DNA of 64,000 nt from Rhodanobacter glycinis. Lineage in GTDB: Bacteria > Pseudomonadota > Gammaproteobacteria > Xanthomonadales > Rhodanobacteraceae. Below are positions 53,077-60,433 of this stretch, one piece after another; positions within the stretch are counted from its first letter, which is position 1; every line of letters starts with the position of its first letter. The notes beneath the pieces were generated by a model. The model saw nothing but the letters and a program-made list of their open reading frames with translations. It ran no database searches and was not told the DNA's origin. The stretch covers positions 310,001-374,000 of the forward strand of contig NZ_RCZB01000002.1 in NCBI RefSeq assembly GCF_006438785.1, written 5' to 3'. Made by a program: the position numbers and the translations under genes.

Positions 53077-54975
53077 ATGGATTTTTTTGCGCAACAGGCG
53101 CGCGTACGCGGCAGCAGTCGACGACTGGTCGCGCTGTTCGTGTTGGCGGTGATTGCGATCGTGGCGGCGATCGATGCGGTGGTGTGGCTCACCATGGGCC
53201 ACCACCCGGTGGATGGCGAGCCGGCGCTATCGAATCTGCCGCTGCTGTTAACCAGCAGTGCCGTGGTGCTGGCCGGGATCGGCCTCAGTTCATTGTTCCG
53301 CATCATGAGCCTGTCCGGCGGCGGCAAGACGGTGGCCGAGAGTGTCGGCGCGGTGCCGGTGCCGCCGGATACCCGCGAGCCGCAGCTGCGCCAGCTGCGC
53401 AATGTGATCGAGGAAGTGGCGATCGCGGCGGGCGTGCCAGTGCCGGATATCTACCTGATGGCCGACGAGCCCGGCATCAACGCATTCGCCGCGGGCTATT
53501 CGGCGTCGGATGCCGCGGTATGCGTGACCAGGGGTTGTCTCGACAACCTGAGCCGCGACGAGTTGCAGGGTGTGATCGCGCACGAATTCAGCCACGTGCT
53601 GAATGGCGACATGCGGCTCAACATCCGCCTGATGGGCCTGCTGTTCGGCATCCTGGTACTGGCGATCGTCGGACGCCGGGTGATCTGGTTCGGCGGCGGC
53701 CGCAGCAGCCGGCGCGATGGTGGCGGCGGTCAGGTGTGGATGATCGGGCTGGCGCTGATCGTGGTCGGCTACATCGGGTATTTTTTCGCGCGGCTGATCC
53801 AGGCGGCGGTGGCACGCTCGCGCGAATCGCTGGCCGACGCCTCGGCGGTGCAGTTCACCCGCCAGACCGACGGCATTGCCGGCGCGCTGAAGAAAATCGC
53901 GATCCTCAGTGAGGGCTCCGAGCTGCAGGTGGCAAACAAGCAGGAGGTGGCGCACATGCTGTTCGGCGAGGCCAGCAAGTTCAATGCGCTGTTCGCCACC
54001 CATCCACCGCTGCTGCAGCGTATTCGTGCTTTGGAGCCCGGCTTTCGCGAGGAGGAGCTGACCCGATTGGCCGCGTCACTGCAGCGCGCTGCAGCGGTTC
54101 CATCCGATGCTGCGGTTGCCGGCAAGCCGGGCAATCCGCAAGGCGTGCCGGGCATGGCACTGCCTCCTGTGCTGCCTGCCGTGCTGGGCAGTGCCGTTGT
54201 TGCCGGCGGCATGGCACGTTTCCAGCGTGCCGCTGCGGTGCATCAGGCGATGCCGGACACGTTGACGACTGCCGTGCAGCAGCCCGAGTCGGCGCTTGCC
54301 GTGGTGCTGGCATTGGCCACTTCGGAGGAAGCGGAGTTGCTGCCGACGCAGCGGCGTATCGTCGCTGACGCCTTTGGCGATGACGTGCAGCAGGCCGTGC
54401 AGGCGATGGCTGGCGAATTGGCGACACTGCCGCCGATCGCCCGCCTGCCGCTTGCGGCACTCGCGTTTCCCGCGTTGAAGCAGCTGTCGGAGGGGCGTCA
54501 GCAAACCTTGCTGGGTACGCTCGATGCCCTCGTTCGAGCCGATGGCAAGGTCGACCTCAATGAGTATTGCCTGGCCCGGCTGCTGCGCATGCAATTGCAG
54601 GAGGCCCGGCAACCCCGCCGCACGCCGATCGATGGCCTGAAGAAACTCCCAACCTGTCGCGACAGCGTGATCCTGGTATGCGCCATCGTGGCGGCAGGCG
54701 GCTGTTCCGACCAAGCGAGCGCCCGTCGCGCGTGGCTGCTGGCGATGCAGCATGCCTTCCCTGGCGAAGCGATCGAGTGGTCGCCGCCGCCAGCGGCGTG
54801 GCAGGCACCGTTCGAGCGCGCGCTGGATGATCTGGATGGGTTGATGCCGGTGGCCAAGGAATTGCTGATCCAGAGTCTGCTCGCCGCGATCCGTGCGGAT
54901 GGTCAGGTCAGCGTGGAAGAGGCCGAACTGTTGCGGGTCATCTGCGCCAGCCTGCACTGCCCGGTGCCGGCGTAG
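53077..54975 (+). CDS. M48 family membrane metallopeptidase with TerB-like C-terminal half
   Basis: A 632-residue HtpX-like zinc protease. Two N-terminal transmembrane helices (about 20-45 and 52-75) precede the peptidase domain, with VIAHEFSHVLNGDM (HExxH zinc site) and SRESLADASAVQFTR (third ligand region). Two more helices lie near 190 and 230. The protein is about twice the length of HtpX. The C-terminal half (about 400-632) is helical with two acidic repeats, LDALVRADGKVDLNEY and LAAIRADGQVSVEEAEL, resembling TerB-type modules. It is in an operon with lemA. A membrane-protein quality-control role follows from the family. Confidence 0.85.
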   Translation: MDFFAQQARVRGSSRRLVALFVLAVIAIVAAIDAVVWLTMGHHPVDGEPALSNLPLLLTSSAVVLAGIGLSSLFRIMSLSGGGKTVAESVGAVPVPPDTREPQLRQLRNVIEEVAIAAGVPVPDIYLMADEPGINAFAAGYSASDAAVCVTRGCLDNLSRDELQGVIAHEFSHVLNGDMRLNIRLMGLLFGILVLAIVGRRVIWFGGGRSSRRDGGGGQVWMIGLALIVVGYIGYFFARLIQAAVARSRESLADASAVQFTRQTDGIAGALKKIAILSEGSELQVANKQEVAHMLFGEASKFNALFATHPPLLQRIRALEPGFREEELTRLAASLQRAAAVPSDAAVAGKPGNPQGVPGMALPPVLPAVLGSAVVAGGMARFQRAAAVHQAMPDTLTTAVQQPESALAVVLALATSEEAELLPTQRRIVADAFGDDVQQAVQAMAGELATLPPIARLPLAALAFPALKQLSEGRQQTLLGTLDALVRADGKVDLNEYCLARLLRMQLQEARQPRRTPIDGLKKLPTCRDSVILVCAIVAAGGCSDQASARRAWLLAMQHAFPGEAIEWSPPPAAWQAPFERALDDLDGLMPVAKELLIQSLLAAIRADGQVSVEEAELLRVICASLHCPVPA

Positions 54976-54992
54976 CAACGCGCCGTTCGGCA

Positions 54993-55060
54993 GGAGCGAC
55001 TTCAGTCGCGATGCTTTTGATTCATTTCAAACACCAGAGCATCGCGACTGAAGTCGCTCC
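54993..55060. repeat. REP-like perfect inverted pair
   Basis: A perfect 23-base inverted repeat (54993-55015 and 55038-55060) flanks a 22-base spacer. Each unit contains the inner palindrome GCGACTTCAGTCGC. It lies between the convergent M48 and GMC oxidoreductase genes and may serve as a bidirectional terminator or stability element. It is related to the pair at 34576-34648. Confidence 0.85.
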
Positions 55061-55088
55061 CACAACAGGTTCACGTTCCACGCGAAGC

Positions 55089-56678
55089 TCAGGCCTCGCC
55101 CAGGATCAACGCGCTGGCCCGTTCGGCGATCATGATCGTCGGCGCATTGGTATTGCCGCTGGGCAGGCTCGGCATCACCGAGGCATCGACCACGCGCAGC
55201 CCCTGCACGCCGCGCACGCGCAGCTCGCTGTCGACCACCGAGCGATCGTCCTTGCCCATGCGACAACTGCCGACCGGGTGATAGACCGTCTCCGTCTTGC
55301 GCCGGATGAAGTCGGCGTACTCGGCATCGGTGCGAAGTGCGCGTTCGGGAAACACCGGCTTACCGCGGTACGCGTCGAATGCGGGCTGGTCGAAGATTTC
55401 GCGCGACAGCCGCGCCGCCTCGATCATCCGCTGCAGATCGTGCCCCTCCGGATCGCCCAGGTAATTGGCGTGGATCGCGATCGGCTGCGCCGGATCAGCC
55501 GAGTGCAGACGCAAACGGCCCCGGCTGCGCGGGTGCAGATAACAGGCGTGCATGGTGTAACCGTAGCCGGGCAGGCGATGGCGGCCGTGATCGTCGAGCA
55601 GCGCGGGTATGAAGTGGAACTGCAGGTCGCAGCGTTCGTCATCGGCCAGACGGCTGCGCACGAAGCCGCCGGCTTCGGCGATATTGGAGCTGCCCGGGCC
55701 ATCGCGATGACGCAACCAGCGCAGGCCGGTGCCCAGTTCGTTGAGATGGTCGTAGGTGATTTTCTGCGTGCTGCCATCCAGCGTGCTGATGTCCAGATGA
55801 TCCTGCAGGTTGCTGCCGACGTCGGGCAGGTCGGCGAGCACGGCGATGCCGTGTTCGCGCAGATGATCGGCCGGGCCGAGGCCGGACAGCATCAGCAGTT
55901 GCGGTGTGTTGATCGCGCCGGCGGCAAGAATCACCTCGCCCGCTTCGATGCGTTCCGTCACATGCCGGCCGTGGCGCAACTGCACGCCCACCGCGTGGGC
56001 GTGGTCGAGCAGTACGCGCTCGACCAGTGCATGCGTGCGCACATGCAGGTTCCCGCGCTGGCGTACCGGCTTCAGGAAGGCCGTCGCGGTGGAGCAACGC
56101 GCGCCGTTGCGTTGGGTGACCTGATACAGCCCGAAGCCGGCCTGCTGGGTGCCGTTGAAATCGTCGTTGCGTGTGTAGCCGGCGCTCGTGGCCGCATCGA
56201 TCAAGGTCGCCGACAGCACGTTGTGATGGCGCAGGTCGGAAACGCCAAGCGGACCACCCGCGGCATGCAGGGTGCTGGCGCCGCGACTGTTGTCCTCGCT
56301 GCGCAGGAACCATGGCAACACCTGCTGCCATGACCAGCGTGGATCGCCGCACACCTGCGCCCAGCTGTCGTAATCGGCTGCCACACCGCGGATGTAGCAC
56401 ATCGCATTGATCGAGCTGGAACCGCCCAGCGTCTTGCCGCGCGGCCACCACAACCGGCGCTGGTTGAGTGCGGGCTCCGGTTCGGTGTGGTAGTTCCAGT
56501 TGAGTCGACGGTTGTTGCCCAGCCGTGCGATGCCGGCCGGCATGTGGATCAGCGGATTCCAGTCGGACGCGCCGGCCTCCAGCAGCAGCACGCGTTTGGC
56601 CGAATCGGCGCTGAGCCGGTTGGCCAGCACGCAGCCGGCCGAGCCGGCACCGACGATGATGTAGTCGTAATGGCTCAA
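55089..56678 (-). CDS. GMC family FAD oxidoreductase (alcohol/choline dehydrogenase type)
   Basis: A 529-residue flavoenzyme of the glucose-methanol-choline family. Motifs: YIIVGAGSAGCVLANRL (FAD), the first GMC signature GKTLGGSSSINAMCYIRG, the second signature AGAINTPQLLMLSGLGPA, and the C-terminal catalytic His in TVYHPVGSCRMG and SGNTNAPTIMIAER. The sequence is close to choline and other alcohol dehydrogenases, but there is no betB or betI nearby, so the alcohol substrate is open. The start is TTG 56676-56678 (LSHYDY), giving the canonical N-terminus. Confidence 0.9.
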   Translation of the reverse strand: MSHYDYIIVGAGSAGCVLANRLSADSAKRVLLLEAGASDWNPLIHMPAGIARLGNNRRLNWNYHTEPEPALNQRRLWWPRGKTLGGSSSINAMCYIRGVAADYDSWAQVCGDPRWSWQQVLPWFLRSEDNSRGASTLHAAGGPLGVSDLRHHNVLSATLIDAATSAGYTRNDDFNGTQQAGFGLYQVTQRNGARCSTATAFLKPVRQRGNLHVRTHALVERVLLDHAHAVGVQLRHGRHVTERIEAGEVILAAGAINTPQLLMLSGLGPADHLREHGIAVLADLPDVGSNLQDHLDISTLDGSTQKITYDHLNELGTGLRWLRHRDGPGSSNIAEAGGFVRSRLADDERCDLQFHFIPALLDDHGRHRLPGYGYTMHACYLHPRSRGRLRLHSADPAQPIAIHANYLGDPEGHDLQRMIEAARLSREIFDQPAFDAYRGKPVFPERALRTDAEYADFIRRKTETVYHPVGSCRMGKDDRSVVDSELRVRGVQGLRVVDASVMPSLPSGNTNAPTIMIAERASALILGEA

Positions 56679-56713
56679 GGGTTTTGCGCTCCCGACGGGG
56701 TGGATATGACCGC

Positions 56714-58057
56714 ATGCTAGGCTTGCCGCGCCCCACGCTGGATGTGCCCGTGAGTTTGCCCCGCCAAACCGTTGTGGAACAAGCCGCCGCGCCGACGCTG
56801 TCCGCGCTGGCGTTTTTTTTCGTGATGACTTCGTACTACATCATCCGGCCAGTCATGGGCCAGCTGAGCGGTGCGGTCGGCTCGCAGTCACTGCCGCTGT
56901 TCTACGGCGCGGTGTTTGTGGTGATGCTGCTGTTGACGCCGGTGTTCGGCATGCTGGTGGCGCGCTTCCGACGCCGGCAATTGCTCGGCTGGAGCTACAG
57001 CTTCTTCATTCTGTGCCTGCTCGCGTTCGTGCCTGCGTTCATGGCGCAGGATCGCATCGGCGCGCGCGAGTTGGGTGTGGTGTTTTTCGTCTGGGCCAGC
57101 GTGTTCAACCTGTTCGTGGTGTCGCTGTTCTGGAGCTTCATGGCGGACATCTTCTCCAGCGATCAGGCACGGCGGGTGTTTTCGCTGATCGCGCTCGGTG
57201 GCATGGCTGGCGCGATCTTCGGCCCGCTGGTGACCAAGCTTCTGGTGCAGCTGATCGGCGTGGCGCCGCTGTTGGTGGTCTCGGCGCTGGCGTTGAGCTT
57301 TTCGATGATGCTGTTGCTGCAGCTTTCCACGCAGCACGATCGACAAGCGGGCAGCCGTGCCGATGAGGCGATTGGCGGCTCGTTGTGGGCCGGCATCAGG
57401 GAGTTGTGGTCGCGTCCGTTCCTGCGTTACATGGCCTTGTTGATGTTGTTCGGCGATGGCATCGGCACGTTGGCCTATGCGCTGGTGGCCGATTACGCCA
57501 AGGCGCATTTCACCAGCACGGTCGCGCGCACGTTGTTCTACAACGACCTGGATCTGGCGACCAATCTGCTCGGCGCAGTGCTGCAGCTGAGTGTGACGCC
57601 GTGGTTACTGGTGCGTCGCGGCGCCGGCTGGGGGCTGGTCGTGCCATCGCTGGTGAATCTGATCTTGCTGGCTGGCGTCGCGCTGATCGGTGGTGGCAGC
57701 CTTGTGTTCTTCAGCTACAGCGTGCCGCTGCTGGCGGTGATGCAGGTGATCACGCGCGGCTTCGCCTACGGCATGACCAAACCGGCGGTGGATGCGCTGT
57801 ACACGCGGGTGCCGCGCGAGACGCGCTACAAGGGCAAGAACTTCGTCGAGACCGCGGTATGGCGCTTTGGCGACGTGGTGGTGACCAGTGCCGTGAGCGG
57901 TTTGCGCATGCTGGGTTGGGGCATCGGTGGACTGGCCTTGCTGGGTGCCGGCGTCGCCACCCTGGCGGCGATAGTGGCCCGCCGGGCCGGTTGGTCGCCC
58001 GACCTGGCGCCGGACGAGCATGCGCGGGTCGACGATGGTGAAACGCCGCCAGTTTGA
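56714..58057 (+). CDS. Membrane transporter, MFS or NTP/NDP-exchanger (Tlc)-like
   Basis: A 447-residue protein with about twelve transmembrane helices. It contains FFFVMTSYYIIRPVMGQLSG, LTPVFGMLVARFRRRQLLGW, FWSFMADIFSSDQARRVFS, and FAYGMTKPAVDALYTRVPRE. The pattern 'YYIIRPV' early and 'Y-K-x-K-N-F-V-E-T' late is typical of the Tlc-like/MFS transporters often annotated as NTP/NDP exchangers in free-living bacteria; the true substrate is unknown. The start is uncertain: ATG 56714, or GTG 56750 just before the conserved part. It is divergent from the GMC gene. Confidence 0.75.
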   Translation: MLGLPRPTLDVPVSLPRQTVVEQAAAPTLSALAFFFVMTSYYIIRPVMGQLSGAVGSQSLPLFYGAVFVVMLLLTPVFGMLVARFRRRQLLGWSYSFFILCLLAFVPAFMAQDRIGARELGVVFFVWASVFNLFVVSLFWSFMADIFSSDQARRVFSLIALGGMAGAIFGPLVTKLLVQLIGVAPLLVVSALALSFSMMLLLQLSTQHDRQAGSRADEAIGGSLWAGIRELWSRPFLRYMALLMLFGDGIGTLAYALVADYAKAHFTSTVARTLFYNDLDLATNLLGAVLQLSVTPWLLVRRGAGWGLVVPSLVNLILLAGVALIGGGSLVFFSYSVPLLAVMQVITRGFAYGMTKPAVDALYTRVPRETRYKGKNFVETAVWRFGDVVVTSAVSGLRMLGWGIGGLALLGAGVATLAAIVARRAGWSPDLAPDEHARVDDGETPPV

Positions 58058-58072
58058 AGCTGGCGGGTTGCG
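58046..58072 (+). terminator. Hairpin at the end of the transporter gene
   Basis: CCGCCAG (58046-58052) and CTGGCGG (58060-58066) form a 7-bp stem overlapping the stop codon, followed by GTTGCGTTT. It lies between convergent genes. Confidence 0.45.
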
Positions 58073-58089
58073 TTTCAGCGATTCCCGGC

Positions 58090-58518
58090 CTAACTGGTGA
58101 TATAGCGCTGCAGATGCTCGATCTCTTCGGCCTGCGCGTCGATCACCGCCTTGACCAGATCGCCGATCGAGATCACCCCGACCACGCTCTGGCCGTCCAC
58201 TACGGGTAGATGCCGGATGCGACTGTCGGTGCACAGGCGCATGCAGTCGAACACGTCGGTATCCGGGCTGACGGTGAGCGGTGTGCTGCTCATGATGTCG
58301 GACACGGCGGTTTGCGATGAGGAGCGACCCTGCAGGATCACCTTGCGCGCGTAGTCGCGTTCCGACACCACACCGATCAGCTGGTCGCCGCGCATCACCA
58401 GCAGCGCGCCGACGCGGTGTTCGGCCATGTGCTTGATCGCTTCGAGCACCGGCGCATCGGGTGCGATGCTGAAGACCTTGCTGCCCTTGCTTTCCAGCAG
58501 ATGTTTGACCTGGCTCAT
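58090..58518 (-). CDS. CBS domain pair protein
   Basis: A 142-residue protein that is just two CBS domains (about 10-65 and 75-130): VLEAIKHMAEHRVGALLVM, GVVSERDYARKVILQGRSS, and IRHLPVVDGQSVVGVISIGD with DLVKAVI. Such stand-alone Bateman modules bind adenine nucleotides and regulate partners. ATG 58516-58518 gives the canonical MSQVKHLLESK start; the frame extends upstream through unconserved sequence, which I rejected. The partner is not visible. Confidence 0.9.
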   Translation of the reverse strand: MSQVKHLLESKGSKVFSIAPDAPVLEAIKHMAEHRVGALLVMRGDQLIGVVSERDYARKVILQGRSSSQTAVSDIMSSTPLTVSPDTDVFDCMRLCTDSRIRHLPVVDGQSVVGVISIGDLVKAVIDAQAEEIEHLQRYITS

Positions 58519-58649
58519 GCTTGGGTCTCCCACGGGCCCGGGCGGGCCGTCCGAGACGAGTTTAGCGCCGCTGCCGGGCTGGCGTGTAGCCAAGTTGTGA
58601 AGCGGGTAGCGGGTCCACGCAGACGCTTGCCGCTGGCGCCGGGGTGCGT

Positions 58650-59390
58650 TCAGTGCCTGGGTCGTGGCGGCGCGCGACCTTCGATATAGCCCGGGCCACC
58701 GAGCTGGTTCATCTGCTGCTGGATCCAGTTGGCGCGGCGTTGCACATAAGTACTGGGACGATCCGCATGCAGGCGGCGCGGGCTGGGCAGCACGGCGGCG
58801 AGGCGGGCGGCCTGCGCCGGACCGAGCTGTGCCGGCGAGGTGTGGAAATACGCCGCGCTGGCCGCACCGACACCATAGACGCCATCCCCAAGCTCGGCGA
58901 TGTTCACGTACACCTCGAGGATGCGCTGCTTCGGCCAGGTCAGCTCGATCAGCACGGTGAACCAGGCTTCCAGTCCTTTGCGCACGAAGCTGCGGCCATT
59001 CCACAGGAACAGGTTCTTGGCAACCTGCTGACTGATCGTGCTGGCACCACGCAGGCGCTTGCCATCGTCGGCCGCATCCATCGCGTCATGGATGGAATCG
59101 AAGTCGAAGCCATGATGGTAGGGAAACTTCTGGTCCTCGCCGGCCACCACCGCCAACGGCATCCAGCGCGATACCTGCGCCCACGGCACCCAGTGCTGAC
59201 GCAGCTGGAAATCCTTCTCGCCGCGAACCCAGGCGCCAAGCTGTCGCTCCAGCATCACGGCCGATGTCCACGGCGGCACAAAGCGCAGCACCAGCACCAC
59301 CAGCCAGCTCAATGCGAGCCAGGCCAGCACGAGGACGGCCAGCGAACGCAACGGTCGGGACAACACAGGGCGGCGAGACAAAGGAAGCAT
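58650..59390 (-). CDS. mtgA: Monofunctional biosynthetic peptidoglycan transglycosylase
   Basis: A 246-residue inner-membrane enzyme that polymerises lipid II glycan chains. One N-terminal transmembrane helix (about 15-38) is followed by a GT51 domain with VVAGEDQKFPYHHGFD (catalytic Glu), RLRGASTISQQVAKNLFLW, and RILEVYVNIAELGDGVYG. There is no transpeptidase domain, which separates it from class A penicillin-binding proteins. The length is normal. The ATG at 59388-59390 follows AAGGA-poor sequence; the longer open frame upstream crosses into the divergent hslO gene and is rejected. Confidence 0.94.
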   Translation of the reverse strand: MLPLSRRPVLSRPLRSLAVLVLAWLALSWLVVLVLRFVPPWTSAVMLERQLGAWVRGEKDFQLRQHWVPWAQVSRWMPLAVVAGEDQKFPYHHGFDFDSIHDAMDAADDGKRLRGASTISQQVAKNLFLWNGRSFVRKGLEAWFTVLIELTWPKQRILEVYVNIAELGDGVYGVGAASAAYFHTSPAQLGPAQAARLAAVLPSPRRLHADRPSTYVQRRANWIQQQMNQLGGPGYIEGRAPPRPRH

Positions 59391-59478
59391 AGCGGTGCGC
59401 GCAGGAAGACGCCGCAGTATAAGGGGCGTTGTCCCGCCGCCGTCGCGCCCCCATCTGAAGCGACTGAGCCGATTGAGA

Positions 59479-60387
59479 GTGTCTATTTTGGAAAACCTGC
59501 CTGTCGAAGATGTGTTGCATGGCTTCTTGCTGGAACGCGCTGGCGTGCGCGGCACGCTGGTGCGGCTCGGCCCGTCATGGCGCGACGTGGCCGGCCGTGC
59601 CGACTATCCGCCCGCTTTGCATGCGCTGCTGGGCGAGGCGTTGGCCGCCAGCGCGCTGTTGACCGGCAACATCAAGCTGGACGGCGCGCTGTCGATCGAG
59701 CTGAAGAGCTCGGGTGCGCTGCGTCTGCTGTTTGCCGAGTGCAACGACCAGGGTCGCGTGCGCGGGTTGGCCCGCTGGAATGAACCGTTGCCCGCGCCGC
59801 TGGCGCTGGACGCGCTGCCTGACGCGATCATGGCGATCACCATTGGCAACGTGGACCGGGGCCAGCGCTATCAGGGGCTGGTCGACCTGCAACACGCCGG
59901 GCTGGCCGAATCGCTGGAAAACTACTTTGTGCAGTCCGAACAATTGCCGGCGCGCATCCTGCTGGCCGCCGACGCCGGACACGCCGTTGGCCTGATGTTG
60001 CAGAAGATGCCGGACGAGGGTGGTCGCGACGCTGCGCTGGATGACGATGCGTGGAACCGCATCGTGCACCTGACGGCCACGCTGGGCGCCGAAGAGTTAC
60101 TGGGTACGGCGCCGGAGCAGTTGTTGTACCGGCTCTACCACGAGGAATCGGTACGCCTGTTCGCGCCGCGTCCGCTGGCTTTCGGTTGCAGCTGCGGCCG
60201 TGAGCGGGTGACGGCGATGCTGCGCTCGTTGGGGCGCGATGAGGTGGAGGCGGCGCTGACGGCGCGCGATGGCGAAATCGAGGTGATCTGCGAGTTCTGC
60301 GCGCAGCGCTATCATTTCGATCGCATCGACGCCGAGCATCTGCTCAGCGCCAGTGCGACCGTAGATACGCCCGATACCGAGCAATGA
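59479..60387 (+). CDS. hslO: Redox-regulated chaperone Hsp33
   Basis: A 302-residue Hsp33 that becomes an active holdase on oxidation. The N-terminal domain has LLGEALAASALLTGNIKLDG and NYFVQSEQLPARILLAA. The C-terminal zinc switch has its four cysteines in FGCSCGRERV and VICEFCAQRY (CxC and CxxC). No ATG lies at the conserved N-terminus (ENLPVEDVLHGFLLERA). GTG 59479 is my best choice and TTG 59488 is possible. An in-frame ATG at 59395 would add 28 basic residues unlike the family and overlap the mtgA start region. Confidence 0.92.
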   Translation: MSILENLPVEDVLHGFLLERAGVRGTLVRLGPSWRDVAGRADYPPALHALLGEALAASALLTGNIKLDGALSIELKSSGALRLLFAECNDQGRVRGLARWNEPLPAPLALDALPDAIMAITIGNVDRGQRYQGLVDLQHAGLAESLENYFVQSEQLPARILLAADAGHAVGLMLQKMPDEGGRDAALDDDAWNRIVHLTATLGAEELLGTAPEQLLYRLYHEESVRLFAPRPLAFGCSCGRERVTAMLRSLGRDEVEAALTARDGEIEVICEFCAQRYHFDRIDAEHLLSASATVDTPDTEQ

Positions 60388-60433
60388 ATCCGCTGTGCTG
60401 GATCGGAGGATAGGAGCCCGGGTTGGGCAGCGA

